Assembly (NCBI RefSeq): GCF_051622035.1
Contig: NC_135364.1
Coordinates: 23,496,001-23,560,000, forward strand
Source of the DNA: Arctopsyche grandis
Lineage: Eukaryota > Arthropoda > Insecta > Trichoptera > Hydropsychidae
Length of the DNA: 64,000 bases
Reading direction: 5' to 3'
Of this stretch, positions 30,601-41,770 are shown piece by piece (within the stretch, counting starts at the first letter, position 1; each line of letters starts with the position of its first letter). The notes under the pieces are model-generated. The model had not been told where the DNA came from. It saw only the letters and a list, made by a program, of their open reading frames with translations, and made no database searches. Position numbers and translations under genes: made by a program.

Positions 30601-33600
30601 ATAATATGCACTGTTCGAGTCCGTCTCCTTGATAACCAGCATCACATTGGCAGTAGTAGATTCCATATGCCGCATCCCAGTGACAAGTTGCATGTTCTGT
30701 GCACATGACTCCGTTGCAGCTATCATTGTCAGAGATGCAAGCATCGTTGCTGTCTTTAGTGTAGCCTTCTTTGCATAGGCAGACACGTCTTGAGAGATGG
30801 TATTCAGGAGAGTATTTACACTCTGCGTTTTCTTCGCAATCGTCTGATGTCCTGCAACCGATGGAGCTGCAGACGTGGCCGTCGCCTTGGTATCCGGAGC
30901 TACACACGCAGATTGACTTTCCAAGAGCTGGATCGAAAGTGCAACTGGCATGGACGTCGCATATGTCAGCGTTTTCACATGATTGTTCTACTTCTGTGCA
31001 TTCAATACCATCGCCTTCAAAGCCTCCGGTGCACCTACATTGATATTTTCCAGTTGTTGAAACGTAAACACACTGTGCATACGGATGACATTTGTTTATA
31101 ACATTGCAAGACACTAGAACAATGTTGTAATAAAGCATTATATATAATAAATACATATTTAATCAGAATAATAATTCAATGAATATAAATCGATGCGGTG
31201 TAAACGATCGACAAGCGCCAGACAGACTGAACCGCAGATTAACGACAGGTGTACCTTATGCGTGCGCACTGCTCGCACTTACACTAAGCGAAATCTACCC
31301 GAAGTCCCGACATACCTATGTACCTGTATACGTTCTGTGCTTCTGATACTTTAGTTCCGAATTTTGCCTTATTAAACTCGCCAGAAAGATCCAACTCAAT
31401 TTGAATAATTACCATTTTAATAGTTGCATCTGTGCACATCGAAAGGTTACTCGTCATCTGATGTGCAATCTATCATTCGTGAAGTCGAGAATTGCGTTTA
31501 AAGCAGCCATCCAGTTAATCTGTCTGTCTGGCGCTTGTCGATCGTTTGCACCAAACCCAATATAAATATGTCGTAAAATTACATAATATGTATGTATAAT
31601 AGAGTGGTGCTCACATAATTAAACTTATTTTTATTGTTATTTCTTAATTTATAATAAATACAAGAGTCATGGTAAAGTTTTTGCAGTCTATTTTTTGATA
31701 AAAAATAAAATAAAGTCACAACTAAAATTGATTTGGGAAGACTATGAAAATAAATTGTATCTGAGTAACTATGCTGAGAGTAACTTTTATAATAGAAAAC
31801 AAATTTTTATTTATGCTTGTGGCTATTTGCAGGTACTATATCTGCGAATTATTGGCTATTTGCAGGTACTATATCTGCGACAGGCGCAAAGCTTTCTGCG
31901 CATGCGCGTGAACTTATAATCCGACTATAATTTCTTTCGAAACCAAATTTTTCGAGGTTTAAAACCAAATTTTAAGAGGTTTAAAACAAAATTTTATCAG
32001 TAAGCACGCTGACAGTGACAGTTCACGCGCATGCGCAGAAGTATTTGCGCCTGTCGCAGATATAGTACCTGCAAATAGCCATTAATTCGCAGATATAGTA
32101 CCTGCAAATAGCCAATAATTTGCAGATATAGTACCTGCAAATAGCCACAACCTTTATTTATTTTAACTAATTCCGATGAAATCAACATACATACGGTCAA
32201 AGCCTGAGTGTCCTTTTGTATCATGGGGATAATTGCTATCAGGAGTGCAAATATTAAATTCTGAATTGTACTTATATGTCCAAGGACACATACATAACGT
32301 CTTATTAAAGCATTGTGGAAGTGGACGAGAAATTACTGTGAAATATATTGAAAAAAAAAAGCACTCAGATGAAGTAAACAACTAAAAAACACATACATGT
32401 CTTACTATGCCCTACTAATTAAATGTTTTTTTTTGAAACTAAATATTTGGGTTGTTTTTAATGAATGGCAATATGAGAATTTGAATTGACTTTAAAAACT
32501 TACCATCTTCTTCGTAATCTTCAGTAGACGGCGGCATAGTAGTTTCAATCATTCTGTAGCACAAGTTACCATCTCTTTGATAATTGGATGGACACACGCA
32601 CCTTTCGAATACACAATCAGCATTGATCACATCACCATCGTGAGGATATGGAGTATATTCAGGTTCAGGTTCGGGTTCAGGTTGAGGTTCAGGTTCACGT
32701 TCTGGTTCACGTTCAGGTTCTCGTTCTGGTTGACGTTCTGGTTCACGTTCAGGTTGACGTTCTCGTTCAAGTTGTCGTTCACGTTCTTGTTCACGTTCTC
32801 GTTCAAGTTCTCGTTCACGTTCTCGTTCACGTTCTCGTTCACGTTCAGGTTCACGCTCGGGATATCTATAAGCAGTGCATGTGTAACCGTCTCCGACGTA
32901 CCCAGGAATACATTGGCAAACGTTGGGTCCGTACTGATCGGAGCCAGAACAAGTTGCATACGGTGAGCAATTATGCAACACATCACATCCAGTTTCAGTT
33001 GGTGTTGTGTTTTCACTGTCGTCAATACATTGATATCCGTCTCCACTAAAGCCTTCGTTACATTCGCAGTACGGTTGACCACGTGATTCATAGCAACGAG
33101 CGTTGGAATCGCACTGATTCCTTGCACATGATGATGTTTGTTTACAGTCGATACCATTTCCTTCAAAGCCGGCATTGCAGTGGCAGCTGAAAGTGCCTTC
33201 TTGATTAACACACATTGCATTTACATCACAATTGTGAGTTCCAGTAGAGCATTCGTTCGTGTCGACGCATATTTGCTCATCAGACACATAAATTTCTTGA
33301 TATCCCGGCTCGCAAATACATCTGAACGAATCTCTTTCTACTACACATGAACTTTTAGCTTTACATGTTTCTCTGCCTCTAACGCAAGGATCTTCATGAC
33401 CCAGTGGGTATATCTTATTGCTCATTCCATACCTGATGATACGCTCCTTACTTTCATAGCCTAAGAAGTTCTTGGCAACTTTAAGATTCATAGGTTCTAA
33501 ATGTGCATCTTCGGGAGTAATGAAGGGACAAGGTTGATAAGTTATAGACTGTTCTACAGTAAATGGATATTCTACTAATAAGCCTTTGTTTTTATATGAA

Positions 33601-36600
33601 CGGGATGATTGCGATAATACGAGTCCTGGACGAGAGAGTGAAAATTGTTCTATGTAATCATTCATTTCAAGTTTAGTACCATGGGGTATTTTGGGTATTG
33701 AACCTTTGATTTCAGCTTTCATTTTGAGTTGATCGAATACATCCAAACCTTCGAATTGTTGACGAATTGTCACCTTTTCTCGGGTATCGGGGAATATAAT
33801 ATCAGCAGTATGGTTGAAAACACCACCGGTGATTTGATATCCATTTTTGGCACGTTCGCTAGGTTTTGCAAACAGCCAACCGATGACTCCGCCCAAGATA
33901 CTCAACACTTGCATGCTGTATCCATGACGGTCTGGAGCATTGGACAATGCAGTATAAGATCGTCCATCAGAAACTACGATGTAAGCTTGCAAGTTGATCG
34001 GTTCAAGGAGTTCTCCGTTCAATTCGCCGGTGATTTCGCCATTGACTCTCAACGGAGCATCATTTTTAATGCAAGTTTTACCATTTCCGTAATATCCGTT
34101 CAAACATACACAACAAAATCCATTCTCACTGTCGACACACTGAGCCCTCAAGTGACATTGTTGTGATCCACCTTGTGAACAAGTTTTGGGCATTTCATCT
34201 GCTCTATTAAACGAAGCTGATACATTTGGCTCTTCGATATTATCACGAATGTTACCAACGCGATAAATGAACTTTCCTGCGTCGCCACAATTAGATAAAC
34301 TAAAATCAAACATTCAAAAATTAAATTGATTGATAAAAATGAAATTAAAATAGAATATAGTGCTAACAACTTATCTGTATAAAAATAGGTTGTGGCTATT
34401 TGCAGGTACTATATCTGCGAATTATTGGCTATTTGCAGGTACTAAATCTGTGAATTATTGGCTATTTGCAGGTACTATATCTGCGACAGGCGCAAAGCCT
34501 TCTGCGCATGTGCGTGAACTGTCACTGTCAGCGTGTTTACTGCTAAAATTTTGTTTTAAACCTTTTAAAATTTAGTTCGAACTCGTAAAGTGACGTAGAT
34601 TAAAAAATATAATCCAAATTAGTTAATATTATTAATTTTTAGAAAATTATTATCATATTGCACAACGTATAATACCTACATAGAAGTACAAGCCGTGAAC
34701 TAGCTAAATGATATAAATTTATCATAACGTGCGAAATTTATTTGCATCATGTATAATGAACGATTGATTAAACAAGTCTAGCATACATTAAATGTAAGAA
34801 ATTATAATCGGATTATAAGTTCACGCGCATGCGCAGAAGGCTTTGCGCCTGTCGTAGATATAGTATCTGCAAATAGCCAATAATTCGCAGATATAGTACC
34901 TGTAAATAGCCACAACCATAAAAATATGTACTATCAGGTGAAGAGGAACAAATTAGATGATTGGCATCTCGAAAAAGAACATTTTAATATTGAAAAGAAA
35001 ATATATGAATAAAACTTAGCATACGAACTTGATTAAATACAAATAATTTACATATATATGTAGATTTAATGTATTCACCAAATTTCATTCAAAGTGTTCA
35101 TTTTCAAGATCCAAAATCTTAGATACCAATCGTTTAGTTGTTTCCGCCCCACCATATATGAACTATAAGGAATATGTGTGAAACTTACGATACAAGGTTT
35201 CTAATATTGTCTTTGCCAGAGTCTTTCATTATAAAATATCTTCCATCTTCACCGACAAAGCCTGCTTGAGCTCTGGCATCTGAAATGCCGGCAATTTTGG
35301 TTGTAGCTTGTATCCACTGGATACCATCATCAGGATAGAGAAGTTGAACGAAGCTCTCATTGCCGTCGCTTATTATTACAACTTGGAATGTGTTTGTTTT
35401 GTCAGTGCCCTTTTTGTGATAGCCGACATTGGACCAAGTAACTATAAAAACACTCGTTGGTTGAAATCTTTGAATATTTCCAAAACTATTTTGTATATCT
35501 TCAGTGGCTTTCAGTATGCTGTATGCATCTTGTGTCTCTCTGAAATACACTGTTCCTGTGTTGGTTGTGTCTACGTTTGAATACAACGGAGCGATCACTG
35601 GATAATCCAAAGGAAATTCCATATTTATAAAAGCAGGAATGTCTGTTCTAAGCGACAGCATGCCATTTGTATTTACCTGAACAAATAATGGTACATATAT
35701 ATTATTTGTTTGTTTTATAATAATAATAATGATAATAATAGAGTCGATTTTTATTTAAATAATATTATATTTAAACTATGTATAAATAATTAATTTAAGC
35801 CTATTGTATAAATTTCAACATACACACAAATTGCTTGTGATAATTTTACTTCCATATAATTTATAAACTAAGTTTATGAACTTTGTTCGTTTTACTTTTG
35901 ATAGCCTTTTATTATCAATATATTATTGGATGTTGTTGTTTCAGACGCGGGCTAACATATTAGTATGTATTGCTTTATTTTGAAGTAAAAAAAACTCAGA
36001 ACAAAGATATGTATGACAATCATTGACCCATATACAATAACTCTGACGATCGTTTATAAAATTTATACATTACAAATGAAATATTACATAATAATATGTA
36101 ATGTCCATTTTGAATTGTGATAATGATTTTTCTTAGTTTCATTTTAGAATATATGTATATGTATGTATGAAGAAACTATTGAACATACTAAAAACTAGCA
36201 GTTTTGCAGTGTGCTCTGAAAAGACAAACAAGGAAAAAGAAGCAGAATTAAGACGAGAGATATACTATCAAACCCAAAATTAAGCTATTTTAGTTATAGA
36301 ACATTTATAGAAGTAACAAAGTGTTTGAATAATAGATAAAATAAAGTTCAAGAATATTCATCTTACAGATAAGTTATAACTGTAGGGCATTGTTCAAGTA
36401 GTTTATCACTATTTCAGTTTTAAGGATCATTAAAAGTTGATTGAACATTAACCATTTTTAGCTTAACTCTTAAAATCCTAGCCAATAATTTATATAACAC
36501 ACATAATCAACATTTTAGTTTGGCAAGCATTTTTATCAATCATTTTGTAATATATATATGTATTTATCGTCATCATTAATTAAATGAATAGGCTTTATGC

Positions 36601-36942
36601 TTTGTGTGTTATGCTTCTTATAGGCATTGTATATATAATATATAACGGAGAATGTTTTCCAAAAGGAGGGTTTTTCTTATATTAAGTAGTTTTTGGATGA
36701 GGGAGTTTATGTATACGTACGAATATGGTGTCATATCGTGTTCCATAGAATGTAATAGGGACTTTGAGGAATATCTCCTCGGAAGAGGTGTCATCCCCTG
36801 GTGCTAACTGATTGTCAAGGCCACGTCCGTTGGAGTAGAGGTCATCTCTGGTGATGGCTGTGGCTGAGACCACCAGTGAAGATACCAGCGCGATCACCAA
36901 ACCCGCCCGCATCGTGCAGCAGCTCGCACAACACTGGACCAT
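27690..36942 (-). CDS. Ndg: Nidogen (entactin), 1450 aa, eight exons
   Basis: Exons on the minus strand: 36721-36942, 35189-35676, 32504-34299, 32195-32335, 30112-31113, 28640-28811, 28278-28562, 27690-27936; every junction keeps frame. Nidogen is a secreted basement-membrane glycoprotein that bridges laminin, collagen IV and perlecan. Residues 1-29 form a signal peptide (core GLVIALVSSLVVSATA); the first ATG is used but an internal Met at residue 12 would also serve. Then come a NIDO domain (to about 237, with YPVIAPLYSNVD), an EGF module (277-313), the G2 beta-barrel (about 318-540), four EGF modules (540-711) including a calcium-binding DTNEC type, an Arg/Glu/Pro linker (about 715-792), cysteine-rich pieces in exon 4, six EGF modules in exon 5, and an LDL-receptor class B propeller (YWSD, FWTD, FWSD, YWTD) with a final EGF-like C-terminus. 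I see no thyroglobulin type-1 CWCV motif, which vertebrate nidogens have. The gene looks intact. Confidence 0.96.
28956..29669. mobile_element. Repeat family H, hAT-like, in nidogen intron 5
   Basis: Ends TAGGGTGACCA and the complement of TGGTCACCCTA bracket 714 bp. Flanks GGTATGTT (28948-28955) and GGTATAAT (29670-29677) agree at 6 of 8 positions, suggesting a worn 8-bp target duplication. No usable transposase frame; related to 9465-9760. Confidence 0.65.
29714..30070. mobile_element. Foldback MITE, target duplication TAAAATTT, in nidogen intron 5
   Basis: Palindromic arms end CTCCCTCACGGGCCCGAAAG and GGGCCCGTGAGGTAGACCC. TAAAATTT is repeated at 29706-29713 and 30071-30078. The element lies only 41 bases from nidogen exon 5 (low end 30112), so it abuts the splice donor region. 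Confidence 0.85.
31191..31558. mobile_element. MITE family F, 8-9 bp target duplication, in nidogen intron 4
   Basis: Terminal inverted repeats of about 30 bases (GGTGTAAACGATCGACAAGC and, as complement, GGTGCAAACGATCGACAAGC) are flanked by AATATAAAT at 31182-31190 and 31559-31567. A second copy is at 40471-40805. Confidence 0.82.
31815..32152. mobile_element. Foldback element family E (Mutator-like?), 9-bp target duplication
   Basis: TTTATTTAT is duplicated at 31806-31814 and 32153-32161. Each arm carries tandem copies of a 33-base unit (GGCTATTTGCAGGTACTATA, then TCTGCGAATTATT): two in the left arm, three in the right. Next comes CAGGCGCAAAG and a TGCGCATGCGCG block. Long terminal repeats with a 9-bp duplication fit the Mutator superfamily. 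It lies in nidogen intron 4, 42 bases from exon 4. Confidence 0.85.
32648..32862 (-). repeat. In-frame hexamer repeat coding the Arg/Glu/Pro linker of nidogen
   Basis: On the coding strand degenerate GAACGT/GAACGA/GAACCT hexamers give alternating Glu-Arg and Glu-Pro dipeptides over about 70 residues within exon 3, between the EGF block and exon 4. The tract is a microsatellite inside a coding exon, so length variation between alleles is likely to stay in frame. The open frames on the other strand are shadows. Confidence 0.9.
34388..34917. mobile_element. Foldback element family E, 9-bp target duplication, nidogen intron 2
   Basis: The left end is GGTTGTGGCTATTTGCAGG and the right end its complement. 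ATAAAAATA is repeated exactly at 34379-34387 and 34918-34926. The left arm has three 33-base subrepeats, the right arm two. About 250 bases of AT-rich sequence lie between the arms. Confidence 0.88.
35690..36710 (-). other. Nidogen intron 1, nothing else recognised
   Basis: AT-rich intron between the signal-peptide exon and the NIDO exon, without a repeat family of this window. Transcriptional enhancers often lie in first introns, but I see no motif cluster to name. Confidence 0.5.
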
Positions 36943-37029
36943 CTACCACTTCTTCAGCAGACTATACACGCGACGTGTGTGATTCTTCTTTTTTCTTCCT
37001 CATCTTCTGCCTCCAAAAAATCTGATACT

Positions 37030-37070
37030 ACTTGATCGTGATCACTTTGTACTCGAGTTGAGATATATAA
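37030..37070 (-). promoter_or_regulatory. Candidate nidogen core promoter
   Basis: On the minus strand TTATATATC (about 37063-37070) is a TATA-like box, with a TCACG initiator-like site about 28 bases downstream (A near 37041) and an alternative TCAGA at 37025-37021. The ATG at 36942 would follow a 5' UTR of about 90-100 bases without an intron. Based on spacing alone. Confidence 0.35.
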
Positions 37071-37216
37071 TGCATCGGTATTTTCTTCTTTCTACATATA
37101 TGTACCACTTTGGTTCGTTGAAAATTTTTAGTTTTGTTTTGTAGTTCGAGCAATTTAAGTGACTCAGGTTCAACGAAAGAAATTCTTCTAGTCTTATACT
37201 AGATTTTATAAACAAC

Positions 37217-37605
37217 CAGTCTCCCTCACGGGACCGAAAGTGAAACGCCCGAAAACGCAAATATCGGAGGGCAAAGATCGAAAATCGAAAGATCTTAAGT
37301 CGAAAGATCAAAAAAAAAAAAAATGGGTGCATGGTAAACGGTACTATGTATATGTAATATATATGAGTGGCATGCGGTGAAATTATCTCTCTTTTTTTTG
37401 TCATACAGCCTTGTTTAATGTGCGCGCGCAGAATACGGGAGGAAAAGCCTGTTCCTCTTGTTCCTGTTGTATCCTGCTCGCGCAAATTAAGTGAGTATTA
37501 TTAGTTTACCATGCACACTTTTTTATCTTTCGACTTAAGATCTTTCGATTTTCGATGTTTGCCTTCTGATATTTGCGTTTTCGGGCCCGCGAGGGAGACC
37601 GGTTG
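37217..37605. mobile_element. Foldback MITE upstream of nidogen
   Basis: Fourth copy of the 7535-7926 family, ends GTCTCCCTCACGGGACCG and GGGCCCGCGAGGGAGACC, with the AATACGGGAGGAAAAGCC core. No clear target duplication. It begins about 150 bases upstream of the nidogen TATA-like box. Confidence 0.78.
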
Positions 37606-38009
37606 AAATCATATGAAATGGTCTCAATAACAATATAATGAGACACGAAATTGGCAAATTCTGGCAGGAAGTAGTTGATCTGTACCACAATCAATTCTTC
37701 CCGGCAACTAGAACAAAATTCAAAAACATTGTCGTCAGAATCAGATTATAATCAGAAACTCGATTATGGAATTCATATTCGATTTAATTTTGTAAGACAT
37801 ATTATATTATATTATATTATAATTTTGGATATGACAAAACTGATTTCAAGAAAAATACACAGAAATTATGTATTAAGATGTTTGCGTTAGGCTAGAGGTC
37901 CATAGAAGTGTGCTTCCTACCAAGCTAACTGGAATGAGATATGTCCGGAAATGGTTACTACATACATACTATAAGGATTACAATGAAATCAATGTATTGA
38001 CATAATCTA

Positions 38010-38255
38010 TGTATCATCATCATCATCATTTACAGCCATTCGCCATTAACTGTTGGATGAAAGCCTCTCCAACACGCTTCCATTCGTCTTTATTTTCTCA
38101 TCACCACACATTCTTCTAATTTCCTCCAACCATCTTCCTTGCGGCCTTCCTTCAAACTTTTAAATTAGCACTTTCTTTGTCCACCTTTCATCTAATCTTC
38201 TAGCTACGTACCACTTAAATCTCTTCACTCTCTCCGCTATATACCCTTATCATTA
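38010..38255 (-). mobile_element. RTE-type LINE 3' tail
   Basis: Contains CATCATCATCAT then sequence parallel to 59541-59830 (CTCCAACACGCTTCCA; TTTGTCCACCTTTC; CTTCTAGC...ACGT). It is the decayed end of the RTE reverse-transcriptase frame. Confidence 0.6.
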
Positions 38256-38611
38256 GAGGTAGGACCAGAAGCGTGCTTTTTCCAGGAAACAGGGCGTTTA
38301 GGGTTTGTTTTCTAGGAAAAAGAGCAAACTACAAAGCTAGAGTGCAAAAAAAAGGTTCATAATAAAAATTAACAATGCACGGCAAACAATAAACAAAGAA
38401 CGGCACGCTTCCGGTCCTACCTCTACTTATAATACTTCTCACACACGTATTCATCGTCATGCTGAGCATACAGTGTTCCATACTATTTTGAGTGAATGTA
38501 TGTATGTATAGTATTTGGTTATTTGGATTTTAAAGCACTAAAGTTTTTACTGCTATTGTTCAGTATTATTTGTATCTTTCCTATATAACATATGTATGTA
38601 TCTATGTGGAG

Positions 38612-39255
38612 CAGGGCCGCGCCTAAGAGTTCGGCCGGCTGTGTGCAAACTTAAATCGGCCGCTATTTAATTTTATCAGCATTTGTATAAATCATATCAA
38701 TAAAAAAAAAGTGCATTGGAGTCAGTGCAAAAATATTACCTTGTGATAAATATCGTGTGAGAAAATGTTAATCACTATAAAAATTAACAAGAAAAACAGA
38801 CAGAAAACCAAAACGTTTAGTTCTGACCAGGAGCAGACGACAAGAGAGACTGAACGTTTTCATTAAAATTCATGAAAACATAGTGTTTTTACCCCCAATC
38901 TCACATCTAGGGCATTGCTCTTTCGACGATCAACCAATACTCAACATCCTTGAAGAAATACATCTGGCAGTCGCAAAAATAATAGAACATAAAAGACTTA
39001 AGCGGATCGAAGCTATACCTGCTATCCTCTTATTTTCCCAAATTATAGTTCGGGTGTATTACAAGTTGTAACTTGTATCAGCAATCCACAAGTATACAAC
39101 AAGACAACCTAAATGCATTTTAAAAAGTACGATGTCTTGTCTCGTATTTTTTAAAGAATATAATTTTTTCGACTCTCATTTCTTTCGGCCGCCTTTATAT
39201 TTCGGCCGCCTGAGTGCGTTGCACATATTTGTATGTACATATGGTAGGCGCGGCC
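38612..39255. mobile_element. hAT-like element with GGGCCGCGCCTA ends
   Basis: The left end AGGGCCGCGCCTAAGAGTTC and the right TAGGCGCGGCCTTGG are imperfect inverted repeats. The subterminal motif CGGCCGCTATTTAATTTTATC recurs inverted at 3975-4210. Part of the right half (about 39097-39240) is repeated at 39425-39580. No transposase. Confidence 0.55.
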
Positions 39256-39284
39256 TTGGGTAGATGAAATAAGAATAATGTGTA

Positions 39285-39390
39285 GGGTGAGATGGATAAC
39301 AGTTGCTCAAAACACAAACAAATGGAGAGGTCTTCGTCCAGAAGTAAATGGTGAATGGCTGTATGTAGATGATAATGTTGAATGAAAGTA
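39285..39390 (+). mobile_element. RTE-type LINE tail scrap
   Basis: TGGAGAGGTCTTCGTCCAGAAG...GGTGAATGGCTG matches the end of the copy at 62655-62895. It sits between the two related segments of the previous element. Confidence 0.5.
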
Positions 39391-40470
39391 ATTAGGATGC
39401 ACGCCAATTGACCATCTTCAATGACATAAAACAAGACAACCTAAATGAATTGTAAAAAGTACGATGTCTTGTTTAGTATTTTTTAAAGAATATAATATAC
39501 TCTTATTTCTTTCGTCCGCCTTTATATTTCGGTCGCCTGAGTGCGTTGCACACATGTGTACACATAGTAGGCGCGGCCCATCTGTGGGTAGTTTTATGGA
39601 TCCAGATTCTAGAGCCATAAAACAATCCACAGATGGGTTACCGGTAATAATGAATATGAATTACATATTTTACTATGTACATAGTATGAAAAGACAGTCT
39701 GATCAAACCATATAAGAACATTAGAATATTTTACTGTACTTTCAACTGATTTTTTCTTAGTTTGAAATTATATTTGATTCGATATTAGCTTTTTACCTGA
39801 TTTTACTACATCCTAATATCGCTGAAGATTACAATTACACTTGTATAATACAACTACACTTGTATAATACAACTACACTTGTATTTACATATAATATGTA
39901 GTAGCCTGGGTTACACGAGATATGGTCTCGATTTTGTAAGCATAACGACCCGGCATTTCGGACGATGACGCTGTTTACATTGGGAAAAATAAGATAATAC
40001 TCAAAATAGGAAAAAGCAAAGGCGTATTAATAATACATATATATGTGAATAGATACATGTATTATATTACATATATGTACATATATACATATATACGAGT
40101 ACGTCTTATCTGCATCGCGTTATGTTGGAACAGTGTACATTCATACATATGTGTACAAAGCATTGTTTATTTTAACATGCAGTGTCATTAGCCATCGACA
40201 GCTTTCGTCGTCTCAATTGACAGATGTACTGTATCTCAATTAAAACAGTTAACAGCCAGAGCGATAAAGATGACAGTGGTGCTTTAATGTGCTTTGTATT
40301 GATGCTGCGCGTACTCTTTGTAATATTATGAAACTGCAGACTGTCACAGGACTTTTTTTTTATAGGAGAAAATTTCTCAAAACAATGTGATACAAAAACA
40401 TGCCAATATATAAAAAAGTGGCAATTGTCAAAACAGGGTAGTTTTATAACGATACCAGATACCAGAAAAG

Positions 40471-40805
40471 CAATGCGGTGCAAACGATCGACAAGTGCCA
40501 GAGAGACTGAACCACAGATTAACGACACGTGTACCTTATGCGTGCGCACTGCTCGCACTTACACTAAGCGAAATCTACCCGAAGTCCCGACATACCTACC
40601 CTGTATACGTTCTGTGCTTCTGATACTTTAGTTCTGAATTTTGCCTTATTAAACTCGCCAGAAAGATCCAACTCAATTTTAATAATTGCATCTGTGCACA
40701 TCGAAAGGTTACTCGTCATCTGATGTGCGATCTATCATTCGTGAAGTCGAGAATTGCGTTTGCAGTAAATCTGTGGTTCAGCTTATCGATCGTTTGCACC
40801 AAACC
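40471..40805. mobile_element. MITE family F, 8-9 bp target duplication
   Basis: A second copy of the 31191-31558 family, closely similar along its length. Flanked by CCAGAAAAG at 40462-40470 and 40806-40814. Confidence 0.82.
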
Positions 40806-40898
40806 CCAGAAAAGATGTGTTGCATGGTACGTAGCCTACCAGTTGATTGATTCAATCGGTTAATTGACATCATAAACATATACGTATAGTTAGAAAAC

Positions 40899-41590
40899 CT
40901 TTCCTGAGTGCGTTGGTGCTTAAAATTCTTTATGAATCTCTAGTACGTAGCATTCTAGAATTTTCTTCCATTATATGGAGTCGTACCCATATATCTTATT
41001 CATTGAAGATTGAGAGAATCCAAAAACGGTTTCTCAGATATCTTTATATGACACGGTATGGTTATTATCCTTGGCTATATCCAAGTGCATTCCTATTAGG
41101 GGCGTTGGGTTTCAACTCATTGGAGTCTTGTCGGGATTTGTTACTGGGAAGGCACTTTTTTAAGCTGTTGAATGGGATAATACACGATCCTCAGGTTCTT
41201 AATGAATCAAGGTTTTATGCACCTAGTAAATTCAGGGGCCTGAGGAATCGTGATTTGTTTGTTCCTCCTGTGGCTCGCACAAATATTTTGGCAACGGCTC
41301 CTACATATGTATGTATATCTAGGGCGATATATCTGCTCAACCAGATTGCTGGTGAAATTGACCTCTTCAATATAAACTATGCTAATCTGGTTGAGTGGTT
41401 GTTGAGGAATGCCAGTGGTTGATTTTGCGAATTATAAATGTGAATGATATATAAATGTTATTTTTATGATTTTATGATTATAATGATGTTGTGTTATTAT
41501 TGTTATTATTTTTGAATGATTATGTTATTATTATTGAATGAATGGCCACAGTGACGCGTTGGAGCTCTCTGTAATGTCACTGTGGCTGGA
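40899..41590 (+). mobile_element. 5'-truncated non-LTR retrotransposon (LINE A), C-terminal ORF2
   Basis: 40913-41422 encodes about 170 residues with the pattern SLVRSILEFSSIIWS, IERIQKRFLRYLY and GALGFNSLESCRDLLLG, typical of the region after the reverse-transcriptase core in jockey/CR1/R1-type LINEs. The 3' UTR ends in an 11-bp hairpin (41545-41555 with 41576-41586, 20-base loop). The catalytic FADD region is absent, so it is a dead 5'-truncated copy. A related copy is at 51890-52755. Confidence 0.82.
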
Positions 41591-41770
41591 AGAAATGTGG
41601 AATACAATCGGAGATACCCTTATCCACCAATATTGCACATATCACTGCTCTATGTACAATGTCTATTGACAGTAATCATTGTTTATAATGTGTCTATTGA
41701 CAGTAATCAATATGAATTTCTTTCACGGATCCCAAAAAGTGAGATACATATCAACAAACCAGCAAAATAG

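Noticed and set aside
32163..32194. Nidogen ending at exon 4 as the main gene model
   Set aside because: The GACC|GTATGT donor at 32195 joins exon 5 in frame and leads to the complete EGF and YWTD regions, so the early stop is at most a minor isoform.
32577..33220. Reading frames overlapping nidogen exon 3 (FRFRF- and NENVNVN-type)
   Set aside because: They are other-frame shadows of the hexamer repeat that encodes the nidogen Arg/Glu/Pro linker.
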